DNA of 64,000 nt from Stieleria mannarensis (GCF_014154935.1 NZ_JACEHH010000040.1:17133-81132); one strand, 5' to 3'. Positions 19,040 to 30,019 are shown, counted from the first letter of the stretch. Numbers and translations are program-made. The notes: generated by a model not told the origin, from the letters alone.

Positions 19040-19483
19040 ATGCAAAACCCTTTCCGACCACCGCGTTGGACGATCGGCACCCCTGCCGATGCCCCCCCAA
19101 GCAGCAGTGCTGGCCCCAACAGGACCGCGTTTTTTGCGTGGTACTTTGCCGCGTTCATCGTCGCGGAGGTGATGTGGCGATTGTCAGGATACGTTCGCGC
19201 CATCGACCTATTGGAATTGCCGTTGGCGTCGTTCCATTTTCCGCTTGCCGGATTCGTCGATCCACACGACTCAATGGTCCGAAGCGAAGGAACGTTTTTC
19301 TGCGCGATTGTCTTTTGGACCGCCGTCATTCCGGTCGCCTTTCGAATCGCGCCGCGGAAGGTCGGTCCGCTGCTGACCGCGCTGGCGATCATCGCCTTCT
19401 GTGCGGTTGCAGCAACCGTTTACACGTTCCTCTATCATTGGCTGGGACTGGGGCAGATTGCCGGTGTCGATTTCACAACTTGA
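19040..19483 (+). CDS. Small integral membrane protein, unknown function
   Basis: 147 residues with about three hydrophobic helices (FFAWYFAAFIVAEVMW, TFFCAIVFWTAVIPVAF and LLTALAIIAFCAVAATVYTF) after a proline-rich cytoplasmic head. I do not recognise a family. It ends 19 bases before the start of the next gene on the same strand, so the two probably form an operon, and this protein may anchor or assist the exported protein downstream. Confidence 0.6.
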   Translation: MQNPFRPPRWTIGTPADAPPSSSAGPNRTAFFAWYFAAFIVAEVMWRLSGYVRAIDLLELPLASFHFPLAGFVDPHDSMVRSEGTFFCAIVFWTAVIPVAFRIAPRKVGPLLTALAIIAFCAVAATVYTFLYHWLGLGQIAGVDFTT

Positions 19484-19502
19484 ACCACAACCTCTTCGCG
19501 AT

Positions 19503-20762
19503 ATGAAACCCTTTTTAATACTCGGCGTGTTCTTTGTTGCTTTCCCCGGTGCGGTGCGCGCCCAAGGGCAAACCGATGGACTGGACCAAAAAATGGGACA
19601 AGCCTGGGAGGTCGTCTGGGGACGCTTCTTTCATCCGGATTCGCAAACGTTCATGGACTACTTGAGCAGTTACGAACCCGGCAAGGAGTTGGCACACTTG
19701 CCGACCGCCGAGGAGGTCGGCCGGCAGTATCCCAATCCCTGCGGGTACAGCACCGGGATGGAAGACGGCATGATCCTGGGCGGTGCGATGCTGAGTACGC
19801 TTTGTGACCGATTTGCGGTCACCGGTGAAACGCAATTGCGAACCGATGCCGCGCGGGTGTTCGCCGGAATGCGACGCTGTGCGACCGTCCATGGGGTGCC
19901 AGGATTTATCGCCCGAAATGTCTGTGTCGAAGACGGCCAAAGCGTCTACATCAATTCCTCTCGAGACCAATACACGCACTTCGTCCACGGACTTTGGAAA
20001 TACTATCGCAGTCCCCTGCCTGACGAAGCGACGAAAACGGAGATCGCCGGCATCCTGGCCGATGTCGCCGATCGGATGATCGAGTTCGTGACGCCGGAAA
20101 ACAATTATGACTTTTGTCGCGCCGATGGCACACGTTGCCCGCTGGGGATCTGCCGGATGTGGAACGTCCAGGCACACGAAGCGGCGCGGTTGCCGATGAT
20201 CTATGCGGCGGCCTGGGAAACGACCGGCCAGGATCGCTATCGACAACGGTGGCGCAAGTATGTCGCCCAGGCCGTCGCGCAGTCGGCGTCGCCTTCCAAA
20301 CACAGCCCCGCCTATGCCTTGCTGCAGATGCAGTGTTCGCTGGAAGTGCTGTATGAACTGGAGACCGACGAAGAACTGAAAGACAAACTGTTGCAAACCA
20401 TGCGGCACGTCAGTTCGCTCGCGGCACCTCGGCTGGAACACGTCTTGAAAGCCCTCGCCGGTAAGAGCGACGAACAATTGCAAATGCTGGGGCCCGACTG
20501 GCGAAAGGTCAACGATTGGATCAACCAGGCCGGCTACAAGAACCCCCAGTGGGGGCCGTATCGCGAGATCTGGCATCTGGTTCGTGAGGCAGGGGAATCG
20601 GCGTTGATCCCGATGATGGCCCAGGGGGCTGTGGTCGATGAGCGTCAAATGGCCCAACTGAACGACATCGCCTCACGAATCGATTACCGACGCAATTCCA
20701 GCTGCGGCATCGTGTATCACCTGGCCGCCTATTGGAAAGCACGCCGCTTGGTCCAACCTTAG
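19503..20762 (+). CDS. Exported protein of unknown function, alpha-toroid-like
   Basis: 419 residues; ATG 19503 is chosen because the signal peptide MKPFLILGVFFVAFPGAVRA follows at once. The mature part is alpha-helical with regular His/Trp/Tyr-containing helices (YTHFVHGLWKYY, MWNVQAHEAARLPMIYAAAW), reminiscent of alpha/alpha six-hairpin glycosidase or lyase folds. A cluster of cysteines (FCRADGTRCPLGICRMW near 205-220) is unusual and may bind metal or form disulfides. Catalytic residues cannot be named. It is likely co-transcribed with the small membrane protein before it. Confidence 0.65.
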   Translation: MKPFLILGVFFVAFPGAVRAQGQTDGLDQKMGQAWEVVWGRFFHPDSQTFMDYLSSYEPGKELAHLPTAEEVGRQYPNPCGYSTGMEDGMILGGAMLSTLCDRFAVTGETQLRTDAARVFAGMRRCATVHGVPGFIARNVCVEDGQSVYINSSRDQYTHFVHGLWKYYRSPLPDEATKTEIAGILADVADRMIEFVTPENNYDFCRADGTRCPLGICRMWNVQAHEAARLPMIYAAAWETTGQDRYRQRWRKYVAQAVAQSASPSKHSPAYALLQMQCSLEVLYELETDEELKDKLLQTMRHVSSLAAPRLEHVLKALAGKSDEQLQMLGPDWRKVNDWINQAGYKNPQWGPYREIWHLVREAGESALIPMMAQGAVVDERQMAQLNDIASRIDYRRNSSCGIVYHLAAYWKARRLVQP

Positions 20763-20840
20763 CGGCTAAGGGCCCGGAATTGATAGGACCAATAGGACGG
20801 ATGGGACCTATGAGTCCTAGATGTCCTATGGGGCCCATTG
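20763..20840. repeat. Degenerate ATAGGACC / GTCCTATG repeat cluster
   Basis: Just behind the stop codon the sequence consists of short partly self-complementary units: ATAGGACC, ATAGGACG, GGGACCTATG, AGTCCTAG and TGTCCTATGGGGCCC. Read together they form an imperfect palindromic array around 20785-20835. This is the recognisable content of the 322-base gap before the antiporter gene. Confidence 0.5.
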
Positions 20841-21084
20841 CACGATCGTTCCTCCACCGGAGGAGGGGCAAAACGATGGGGGCTGGCGGCCAGAGCGAAA
20901 GACGAAAACCTGACGCCTCCCGGTCCCGCGGCCGGCTGTGGGATTCGAGAACACGGTAGGCCGGTACAATGCATCGGTCGCCGCCGCTAAATTGCACCCC
21001 GTGCCCGCCTGCGCTGACAAATCCCTTTGCGGACGCCACATTTGGGTGTGATTCGGTGTTTTGCCGATTGACTCGTGTCCGATC

Positions 21085-22758
21085 ATGGGCGGATTGATGG
21101 AACTTTGGACAATTCTTCGCGACATCGTGGTGCTGTTGGGAGCCTCGCTGTTGGTCGGCGGCGTGTTCTCGCGGTTCGGGCAAAGTCCGATCGTCGGCTA
21201 TCTGTTTGCCGGCATGATTCTGGGCGGCCCGGGGAGCATCCACGCGGTCGGATCGGAACATGAGATCGAGGCGATTGCGGAGTTGGGCGTCGCATTGCTG
21301 CTGTTCAGCTTGGGGCTGGAGTTCTCGGTCCAGCGGTTGAAAAAGTTGGGCGCCAAGCCGCTGCTGGGCGGTGCGTTGCAAGTCGTCTTTACGATCATTT
21401 TGGCTTTCGCGGGTGCCAGTCTGTTCGGGTTGGGCGTCAAGGAATCCGTGGCCTTTGGCGCGATGGTCGCGCTCAGCAGTACCGCGGTGGTGTTGCGAAT
21501 CTTGGCCGAACGCGGCGAAGTGGAAATGCCGCATGGTCGCAACAGTTTGGGGGTGCTGTTGACCCAGGACATCGCGGTGGTGCCGTTGGCGTTGTTGATG
21601 ACCATTCTGGGTGGCGAAGGCAGTGCCGGCGAGATGCTTTGGAATGTCGGTCGGTTGCTGTTGATGGCGAGCGGTCTGATCCTGGGCTTGTTGCTGTTGA
21701 CCAAGATCGCGGTGTTGACGTTGGGCACGTTGACATTGCATCGCAACCGCGAGTTGACGGTGATCTTTGCCGTGGTCACGGGCCTGGGCGCGGCCTGGGC
21801 CTCGCATGCGGTCGGGATCTCGCCGGCAATGGGGGCGTTCTTGGCGGGCATGCTGCTGGGCAGCTCGGCGTTCGCGACCCAGATCCGCGCCGACATCTCG
21901 CCCTTGCAAGTCGTCTTGCTGACCTTGTTCTTTGGCGCCGCGGGGATGGTGGCCGACCCGATTTGGATCATCAAACACGGCCACATCGTGGGGATCGTCG
22001 TCGCCGCGTTGATCGCCGGAAAGCTGTTGGTGATCTGGGTGATCTTTGCCATGCTCGGACAAACCACTCGGGTGTCGGTCGCGACCGGGTTGTGTTTGGC
22101 CCAGGTCGGCGAGTTCGCCTTTGTGCTCGGAAGCATCGGACGAACCAGCGGAGTGGTCAGTGAGAACACCTACGCATTGGTCGTCTCGGCGGCCATCGTG
22201 TCGTTTTTCCTGAGCGCCTTCCTGGTGCCCGCCGCACCGCGGCTGGGAAACTGGGTGGCCGCCCTGTCGGGAACGCAAGCAACGACGATCGACGACACCG
22301 ACCCGCTCTCGCCGCCACCGGATGTCGCCATCATCGGATTCGGACCGGCCGGCCAGATCGCCGCGCGTCCCCTGGTCGACAAAGGACTACGCGTGACCAT
22401 CATCGAACTCAATCAAGTCGGCGTCCGCAAAGCCAAACAGCTGGGCTTTCATGCGGAGATCGGGGACGCCACCCAGAGCGACGTGCTGGAGCATGCGCGG
22501 CTGAATGAATGCAAGGCGATCGTGATCACTGTGCCGCATCACCAGTCGGCGATGACCATTTTAAAGCATGTTCGTCGCAACGCCCCATACGTTCACACGA
22601 TCGTCCGTTCCCGCTATGAACTCCACACCGACGATTTTGTTTCTGCCGGAGCCCATGTGGTGACCGGCGACGAACAACAAGTCGGTGAAAGCCTGGCCGA
22701 CCATCTCAACGAGTGGCTGGACACGCAGGATTCCAACTACGAACAATCCAGCGGTGGT

Positions 22759-22773
<15 letters not shown>
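21085..22773 (+). CDS. Kef-type cation:proton antiporter (CPA2) with RCK domain
   Basis: Inner-membrane monovalent-cation/proton antiporter of 562 residues. About 12-13 membrane segments (LLVGGVFSRFGQSPIVGYLFAGM near the start; ALSSTAVVLRIL and VLLTQDIAVVPLALL in the core) are followed by a cytoplasmic RCK/TrkA-N regulatory domain with a Rossmann-type VAIIGFGPAGQIAA near 417 and VTIIELN after it. This layout matches KefB/KefC and YbaL relatives, which exchange K+ or Na+ for H+ under nucleotide or thiol control. ATG 21085 is used; ATG 21097 is an alternative with GGCGGA upstream. No KefF/KefG-like quinone reductase partner is seen. The end overlaps the convergent sulfatase gene by 15 bases. 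Confidence 0.9.
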
Positions 22774-24255
<1,482 letters not shown>

Positions 24256-24369
24256 GGTGGGGTGGACTTAACGGGGAGGAAAGCTCGATGGGCGGGAAGC
24301 GAGGTGGCGAGTTCGCAAACCAATTATTGCAGAAGTCGTGCTATGATGCGGGCATCACTCCAACCTACA

Positions 24370-24622
24370 AAACCCTCCCTTACGGAGGTCGTGCGGTTTT
24401 TAACCTTTGAATCAACAGGCGTTTACGACTTCACACGCCCTCTGGGAGGGTCGCAGAGGGGTATACGACGACGCGGGGAGGGTTGATCCACGATTTAATG
24501 CGACCGGTGGACGAATGCTTGTCTGGCGATTCACCTTTCGACCTCCCCTCGCTGCGCTCGACCCTCCTGCCAGGAGGGTTGATTTGAAAAACCGCACGAC
24601 CTCTAAAGCGAGGAGAGGGTTT
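24370..24622. mobile_element. MITE-like element with inverted terminal repeats
   Basis: A 253-base unit bounded by AAACCCTC (24370-24377) and its complement GAGGGTTT (24615-24622). Inside these lies a 16-base perfect inverted pair, AGGTCGTGCGGTTTTT at 24386-24401 and its complement at 24587-24602. The interior carries a perfect hairpin ACCCTCCTG / CAGGAGGGT (24561-24579). No transposase fits inside. It ends 49 bases before the start codon of the FG-GAP gene, so it may alter that gene's expression. No target-site duplication was established by eye. Confidence 0.55.
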
Positions 24623-24671
24623 GAAGGAGTTGGATGCGCTTCCCAAACCTCACTCAACAAGGAAAACACTC

Positions 24672-25832
24672 ATGTGGAAACCTTCGCTCGTGATCCTGTG
24701 CGTGCTCGCGTCGCCGGCGTTTGCCGATCCGGTTCCGGAATTCGCTTGGAAAGCGGTGGAAGTCGACCAGATCCAGATCGGCTATGGCATTCAATTGGCC
24801 GACGTCGACGGTGATGGCAAAACCGACATCGTGCTGGCCGACAAGAGCACGATCCAGTGGTATCAAAACCCGAGTTGGACCAAACATGTGATCGCCCGTG
24901 ACCTGACGCAGCGCGACAACGTCTGTGTGACGGCGCGCGACATTGACGGCGACGGCACGTGCGAGATCGCGGTCGGCGGCCAATGGAACTATCGCGAAAG
25001 TGTCAAAGACGGAGCGGTTTTCTACCTCGATCCGCCGGCGGACCGTACCAAACCGTGGCGGGCGATCCGGCTGTACAACGAACCGAGCACGCACCGCATG
25101 CACTGGGTCCGTGTGGGCCAGGACGACTATCAATTGGTGGTCAAACCCTTGCGTGGCAAAGGCAGCGTGGACGGCGACGGACCGGGGTTGAAGGTGCTGG
25201 CGTATTCCAAGCCCGACGATCCCGAACAACCCTGGCCCTACGACGTCGTCTGCGATTTTCTGCACCTTTCACACAACTTTCACCCGGTCAATTGGGACGA
25301 GGATGTGGAAGAGGAATTGATCATCGCGGCCAAAGAAGGCGTTTGGCACTTCGACCGGCAACGCGACGGTTGGAAATCGACTCAGTTGACCCAGCCCTTT
25401 GCCGGCGAGATCCGCGACGGCCGACTGCCCGGCGGTAAACGCTTCATCGCCACGGTCGAACCCAAACACGGCCAACGCTGTGCCGCCTATCGCGAGGGAG
25501 ATCAAAAAGGCGAACTCTGGACGCCACTGCCCGTGCTGAGCGACGCCCTGAAGGACGGACATGCGCTGGCCGTCGCCGACTTTCTGGGCGTCGGATCCGA
25601 TCAGATCATCGTCGGCTGGCGCGCGATGAACGAACCGGGCGTTCCAGGGATCACCATGTTTACGCCGATGGACGATGAGGGCACCGAGTGGCGGGAAACA
25701 CGGATCTCCGGAGAACGGGTCGCGGTGGAGGATCTAAAAGCCGGTGATTTGAACGGCGACGGCAAAGTCGATCTGGTCGCCGCCGCCCGTCAGACCAAGA
25801 ACCTGGTGATCTTTTTTAACGATACGGAATGA
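24672..25832 (+). CDS. Exported FG-GAP/VCBS repeat protein
   Basis: Secreted beta-propeller protein of 386 residues. ATG 24672 has AAGGAAA upstream and is followed by a signal peptide ending near AFAD. FG-GAP-type calcium loops are spread along the chain (DVDGDGKTD near 45, DIDGDGTCE near 90, DLNGDGKVD near 365), as in integrin-alpha-like propellers and in the N-terminal third of the large fusion protein at 4527. Such proteins are generally binding or scaffold modules at the cell surface; no catalytic motif is visible. It stands alone on its strand, behind the MITE-like element. Confidence 0.82.
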   Translation: MWKPSLVILCVLASPAFADPVPEFAWKAVEVDQIQIGYGIQLADVDGDGKTDIVLADKSTIQWYQNPSWTKHVIARDLTQRDNVCVTARDIDGDGTCEIAVGGQWNYRESVKDGAVFYLDPPADRTKPWRAIRLYNEPSTHRMHWVRVGQDDYQLVVKPLRGKGSVDGDGPGLKVLAYSKPDDPEQPWPYDVVCDFLHLSHNFHPVNWDEDVEEELIIAAKEGVWHFDRQRDGWKSTQLTQPFAGEIRDGRLPGGKRFIATVEPKHGQRCAAYREGDQKGELWTPLPVLSDALKDGHALAVADFLGVGSDQIIVGWRAMNEPGVPGITMFTPMDDEGTEWRETRISGERVAVEDLKAGDLNGDGKVDLVAAARQTKNLVIFFNDTE

Positions 25833-25868
25833 AGTTGTGACGAATCCGACCTTTCCGCGTGCTCCGAA

Positions 25869-25892
25869 GTAGCTACGCTCGCCAGAGCGTGG
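25869..25892 (+). repeat. GTAG-hairpin (subfamily 1, GC arm), left half of inverted pair
   Basis: GTAG, arm CTACGCTC, loop GCCA, arm GAGCGTGG. With the reverse copy at 25908 it forms a 63-base inverted pair between the FG-GAP and ROK genes, comparable to a BIME. Confidence 0.8.
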
Positions 25893-25907
25893 ACAACATT
25901 CCGGAAA

Positions 25908-25931
25908 CCACCTTCTGGCGAAGGTAGCTAC
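25908..25931 (-). repeat. GTAG-hairpin (subfamily 1, CT arm), right half of inverted pair
   Basis: Read on the minus strand: GTAG, CTACCTTC, GCCA, GAAGGTGG. Its arm sequence differs from its partner at 25869 although both keep the same fold. Confidence 0.8.
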
Positions 25932-26164
25932 GACGGACTGAGAATTCCCGACACTGGGTTTGCGAAGTCACGCCGCCCGACCGCCTGGGTGGACCGTTTG
26001 CCGTAAAGGGTTTGGAAACTTCCCAGGAAACGGATATGCTTGCCACACATCCTTCCGCCGACAGAATCGAAACATCGGTCGGAGGAAGCCTACTCTAAAA
26101 TCACGGCGGCAATCCGCGGCACGCCTGTGTCCGCTCGATGCCGCGAAATTGGCCTCGCAGACGG

Positions 26165-27235
26165 ATGACCGCAGTGGTGAAGTATCGTATCGGGATTGAT
26201 GTTGGCGGAACGACCACGACGATCGCTATCGGAAACGACGCGCGCGAAGTCGTCCAGGTTTCCGAGCAGTTTGAATCACGGACGGCCGATGGTCCCCAAA
26301 GCACCGCCCAGGCCATTCTGGACCAAATCGAAACACATCTCGGCGCCCTGCGCGGATCGACCGACCAGATCGTCGATGTGGGGTTGGCGACGCCCGGGCC
26401 GGCGACGCTGGACGGTGTGCTGCTGAACACGCCAAACCTGCCGGCGGCGCTGTGGGACAATTTCCCCTTTCGCGCCACCCTGGAAGAAAAAATTCGCTCC
26501 TGGTCGCCGCGGGCCTCGGTCCATTACATCGGCGATGGCCAAGCGGCTGCGTACGGCGAGTATTCGATTCGCAGCGGCGCGGTCACTTGGGATCGCGTCG
26601 GACCGATGGCGTCCGGCCCCAAGCAGCTTTCGTCGCTGTTCATGCTGATCGTCGGCACCGGACTCGGTGGCGGACAAGTCCAAGACGGCCGCGTGGTGCG
26701 TGGAAAAGAGGGGCGTGCCGGACATGCCGGACACCTGCTGCTGCCCCCGTATGCGTTTCGCTACGAACATGACCAACAACTGCGCGTGGGCAACGCGATG
26801 TGCACCGCCGAGTCGGCGATCTCGTTGACCGGACTGACGCACCAATTGGAATATCGGTTGACGTTGCCGCAATGGAGTGACCATCCGTTGAACGCGACCG
26901 AAGGTTCCACCCGCGACAAAGCCAAGACGCTGCGTGGGCTGGCGGCCAAAGGCGACCCGTTGGCACTGGAGCTGTTTGATGACCAAGCCCGCGCGCTGGG
27001 GATCACGCTGTTGGACCTCAACTACATCGGCGACTTCGATCTGCTGATCATCGGCGGCGGCGTCTGCGACCTGTCCGCCGATGTGAAAGCGCGTTACAAG
27101 CGGATCGTTGAAGAGGCGTATCGCGAGCACGCACTCGACGGATTCCGGAATCTCGATTGCCTTGAATTTTCAAGCTGCGGTGACGAGTCCCCCGTGATCG
27201 GTGCGCTCGCGTTCGCTTACACGTCGGCGCTGTGA
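26165..27235 (+). CDS. ROK-family protein (sugar kinase-like)
   Basis: 356 residues with the actin-like ATPase fold of the ROK family, which contains glucokinases and sugar-responsive repressors. The phosphate-1 loop IGIDVGGTTTTIAIG is at the N-terminus; VGLATPGPATLDG, VGTGLGGGQV and the C-terminal IIGGGVCD are the other ROK signatures. There is no N-terminal DNA-binding domain, so an enzyme is more likely than a repressor. The zinc motif of the family (C-G-C-x-x-G-C-x-E) is not present; its place is taken by GNAMCTAES. ATG 26165 is chosen because the nine codons before it are not part of the fold. The substrate is unassigned. Confidence 0.82.
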   Translation: MTAVVKYRIGIDVGGTTTTIAIGNDAREVVQVSEQFESRTADGPQSTAQAILDQIETHLGALRGSTDQIVDVGLATPGPATLDGVLLNTPNLPAALWDNFPFRATLEEKIRSWSPRASVHYIGDGQAAAYGEYSIRSGAVTWDRVGPMASGPKQLSSLFMLIVGTGLGGGQVQDGRVVRGKEGRAGHAGHLLLPPYAFRYEHDQQLRVGNAMCTAESAISLTGLTHQLEYRLTLPQWSDHPLNATEGSTRDKAKTLRGLAAKGDPLALELFDDQARALGITLLDLNYIGDFDLLIIGGGVCDLSADVKARYKRIVEEAYREHALDGFRNLDCLEFSSCGDESPVIGALAFAYTSAL

Positions 27236-27285
27236 TGTCGCTGAATAACGCATCGTTTTCCTCAACTTCCGGCCCCGCAGGCTAA

Positions 27286-27325
27286 CGCCAGACGGCTGAT
27301 CTCCGTTGACATCAGCCGGTTCGCG
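27286..27325. repeat. Imperfect palindrome between convergent genes
   Basis: Arm CGCCAGACGGCTGAT (27286-27300), a 10-base loop, and arm ATCAGCCGGTTCGCG (27311-27325): the inner eight pairs are perfect and most of the outer ones pair. It lies between the ends of the ROK and sulfatase genes and could serve as a bidirectional terminator or be a REP-type element of another family. Confidence 0.5.
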
Positions 27326-27358
27326 CGAGCGTCCGGGCACCTCCACTGAGCTTGGCGA

Positions 27359-28924
27359 TTACTCAAGTTTGTCTTCCGGGACGATCTTCTTGTTTTCCCA
27401 GTAGAACCCGTCGGCGCGCTTTTCAAGGATGCGTGCCGCGCTGTTGGGGGCCAACGGGGCTTCTTCCTTCGGCAGATAAGCACTCAGGCGGTCGATCACT
27501 TTGCGATACTGCGCCGATTGCTGATCGCTGATGTCGTCTTGAGCCAATAGGTTCGTGTGTTCGAACGGGTCGGCCACGGTATCGTACAACTCTTCGGCAC
27601 CGTCGGCGTAGACCACGTAGCGCCAGCGGGTGTCGCAAACGGAGTGGTTGCCGGCGTTGTGCGTGCAGATCGCGGGACGTTCGCGAGGTTGCTCGGGATC
27701 GACCAGTTGTGGCACCAAGCTGAGCCCCTGTTGGCCTTCCGGGATCGGCAATCCGGTCAATTGCGAAAGCGTCGCGTACAGGTCCAACAGTTCGGCGGGC
27801 TGATTGCACTTGGCCGCTGCCGGGACCTTAAACTCCGTCAGCCCCTCGGGGACGGAGATGATCAGCGGAACACGGGTGCTGTGCCGCCATAGGCTGTTCT
27901 TGCCGGAGATCGCCTTTTCGCCCATGTGATAGCCGTGGTCGCTCCACAGGACAACGATCGTGTTGTCGGCCAAACCCGATGCGTCCAACTGGTCCAAGAT
28001 GCGCCCGACTTGGCTGTCGACGAAACTGACCGACGCCAAATAGGACCGCGTCAGGTTCTTCAGTTGGTTGTTCTCTCGCAACCAGCTCGTTCGTGGTTCG
28101 GGCAGGTACCAGTGGATGTACCAGGACGATTCCGAGGTGTCGTCACGATCGCCTTCCAAGATCGGTGGCATGATCAGTGTTTCTTCCGGGTACATGTCGT
28201 ACCACTTTTGCGTCACGTAACAGGGCACGTGGGGCAAGAAGAAACCGGCGGCCAGGAAGAAAGGTTGGTCGGGGCTTTTGGACAGCTCTGCGAGTTGATC
28301 GACCGCCCAGCTGGCGACCTCCCAATCGCCCTTGTCTTGATCCTTGTGCGGGAATGTTCCCCAGTCCATCAGCGGGTTGTTACCGCCGGGGGTCGGCCCG
28401 ATCAACTTTTGCTTTGGCCGGGCGCCCACCCGCGCCGGAGGCCCCCACACGTCGGCTTCCTGGGCCGGTTTGTGGCGACGCCCGTTGGCACCGTGGTGGA
28501 TCTTGCCCCCGATCAGGCTTTTGTATCCATGGGCGCTAAAGTGTTGAGGCATTGTGACCAGGTCGGACAGTGCGTCCACGTTACGAATCCATGGCTGCAA
28601 TCCATAGACTCCGGTCGTGGTCGGGCGGCGCGCGGTCATGATCGCCGTCCGGCTAGGGTTGCACAGCGGCGCCTGACAGTGAGCGTTGGTGAACGTCATG
28701 CCGCGAGAAGCCAGACGAGCCATCGCGGGCGTTTTAACTTGGGGATGACCGCCGAGCGGTTCGACCCAATCGTTCAAGTCGTCGATGGCGATCATCAACA
28801 CGTTGGGACGCTTGGAGGCAGTGTCGTCGCCGACGGCGGTGGCTGAAAAGAAAACGCCGATGCCGATCAAAGCGATGCAGGCCAACGGCAATGACTTAGC
28901 AAATTGCGATCGAGAAAAATTCAC
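27359..28924 (-). CDS. Exported sulfatase
   Basis: Second type I sulfatase of the window, 521 residues from GTG 28924; the start is inferred because a signal peptide (hydrophobic LACIALIGIGVFFSATAVG) follows, and the much longer open frame upstream encodes nothing sulfatase-like. The formylglycine cysteine lies in CNPSRTAIMTARRP, the metal ligands in IAIDDLNDW and VLWSDHGYHMGEK. It resembles the sulfatase at 22759 in length and motif order but differs around the active site (CNPSR against CGPSR), so the two probably act on different sulfate esters. It is divergent from the ABC ATPase gene, with about 170 bases between the starts. Confidence 0.9.
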   Translation of the reverse strand: MNFSRSQFAKSLPLACIALIGIGVFFSATAVGDDTASKRPNVLMIAIDDLNDWVEPLGGHPQVKTPAMARLASRGMTFTNAHCQAPLCNPSRTAIMTARRPTTTGVYGLQPWIRNVDALSDLVTMPQHFSAHGYKSLIGGKIHHGANGRRHKPAQEADVWGPPARVGARPKQKLIGPTPGGNNPLMDWGTFPHKDQDKGDWEVASWAVDQLAELSKSPDQPFFLAAGFFLPHVPCYVTQKWYDMYPEETLIMPPILEGDRDDTSESSWYIHWYLPEPRTSWLRENNQLKNLTRSYLASVSFVDSQVGRILDQLDASGLADNTIVVLWSDHGYHMGEKAISGKNSLWRHSTRVPLIISVPEGLTEFKVPAAAKCNQPAELLDLYATLSQLTGLPIPEGQQGLSLVPQLVDPEQPRERPAICTHNAGNHSVCDTRWRYVVYADGAEELYDTVADPFEHTNLLAQDDISDQQSAQYRKVIDRLSAYLPKEEAPLAPNSAARILEKRADGFYWENKKIVPEDKLE

Positions 28925-29098
28925 GGTGGATCGGGAGGGGCTGGTTGGGGGAAGCGTACTGGATGGGAACAGGGGACGACGAAACGTTCCCGGTGGCTCA
29001 TATTGTACAAGCTGGACGAAGGCACTGGTTTCCTGGCGTCTGTTTTCTAAATCATCTGCCCACCCGTTTGACTCACCACTGTAGGGGATGCCCCGGCC

Positions 29099-29917
29099 TT
29101 GGATACTCCACTGATCGAAATCGACGACGTGTCTGTCTTTCGAGAACAAACGCAAATTCTGCGAGAGGTTTCGGTGCGGATCCCCCGCAAACGTCACACC
29201 GCAGTTCTGGGGCCGAACGGGTCGGGCAAGAGTTCGTTGCTGAAATTGTTGACGCGTGACTTCTACCCTTCGGTGGAAAAACGCGGTCACCAGGGCACGG
29301 TCAAAATCTTAGGGGAATCCGAGTGGGAGGTCAGCAAGCTGCGTCGCCAGATGGGGATCGTGACACCGGCATTGGACTACGAATTCAGCTTCGGTCGAAC
29401 CGGTCGCATGGCCGTGTCCGAGGCGGTCGCCAGTGGATTCACGGCCACACGTTTGAAAGAATTCGGCCCCAGCGTGGATCAGGCCATGGCCGATGCCATC
29501 GATCATGCCATCGAAACGGTGCAAATGTCCGATATGAGGCAACGGACGCTCGACACACTGTCCACCGGTGAACGGCGGCGTGTGATGATCGCACGTGCCA
29601 TCGTGCACCAGCCCAAGATCTTTGTGCTCGACGAGCCGACCAACGGATTGGACATGACCGCCCGGGCCATGTTTTTAAAGATCCTGGAATCGATCACGCG
29701 GCAGGACGCCATGACGATGGTCTTGGTCACTCATCACCTGGACGAGATCCCGCCGGCGATGAATCACGTCGTCCTGCTGGACAGTGGTCGGATCGCGTTC
29801 GACGGGCCGAAGTCAGAGGGATTGACAGCGACAAGAATCTCGTCGTTGTTTCGTGCCCGCGCCGAGGTGGAGAGGCGAGCCGACGGCTGGTACCGCGCGG
29901 AGGTGGCAAGGGGGTAG
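29099..29917 (+). CDS. ABC transporter-type ATPase
   Basis: Cytoplasmic ATP-binding cassette protein of 272 residues. Walker A GPNGSGKSS near 39, signature LSTGERRR near 155, Walker B IFVLDEP near 176 and the switch histidine in VTHH near 211 are all intact. The start is TTG at 29099, the only initiator that keeps the usual length before the first strand. No permease gene adjoins it, so it is either the ATPase of a split transporter or an energising subunit with another role; the sequence is closest in feel to iron- or molybdate-type (ModF/FecE-like) cassettes, which is only an impression. Confidence 0.85.
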   Translation: MDTPLIEIDDVSVFREQTQILREVSVRIPRKRHTAVLGPNGSGKSSLLKLLTRDFYPSVEKRGHQGTVKILGESEWEVSKLRRQMGIVTPALDYEFSFGRTGRMAVSEAVASGFTATRLKEFGPSVDQAMADAIDHAIETVQMSDMRQRTLDTLSTGERRRVMIARAIVHQPKIFVLDEPTNGLDMTARAMFLKILESITRQDAMTMVLVTHHLDEIPPAMNHVVLLDSGRIAFDGPKSEGLTATRISSLFRARAEVERRADGWYRAEVARG

Positions 29918-30019
29918 CCGCGCAGGTGTCCAGGCTTTAGCTGTCCAGCCGCGTTTCAAGGCTCGGAACGTGAAATGTATTTCTGATTCATAGCGATGTG
30001 CTCCCTCTCCCAAATGGCT

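Noticed and set aside
20521..22278. 585-codon minus-strand open frame opposite the Kef-type antiporter
   Set aside because: Gln/His/Arg-rich translation without motifs; the antiporter accounts for this DNA.
27359..29290. Extension of the second sulfatase to a 643-codon protein
   Set aside because: The extra 122 codons upstream of GTG 28924 overlap the start region of the divergent ABC ATPase gene and encode no signal or domain; the signal peptide begins at 28924.
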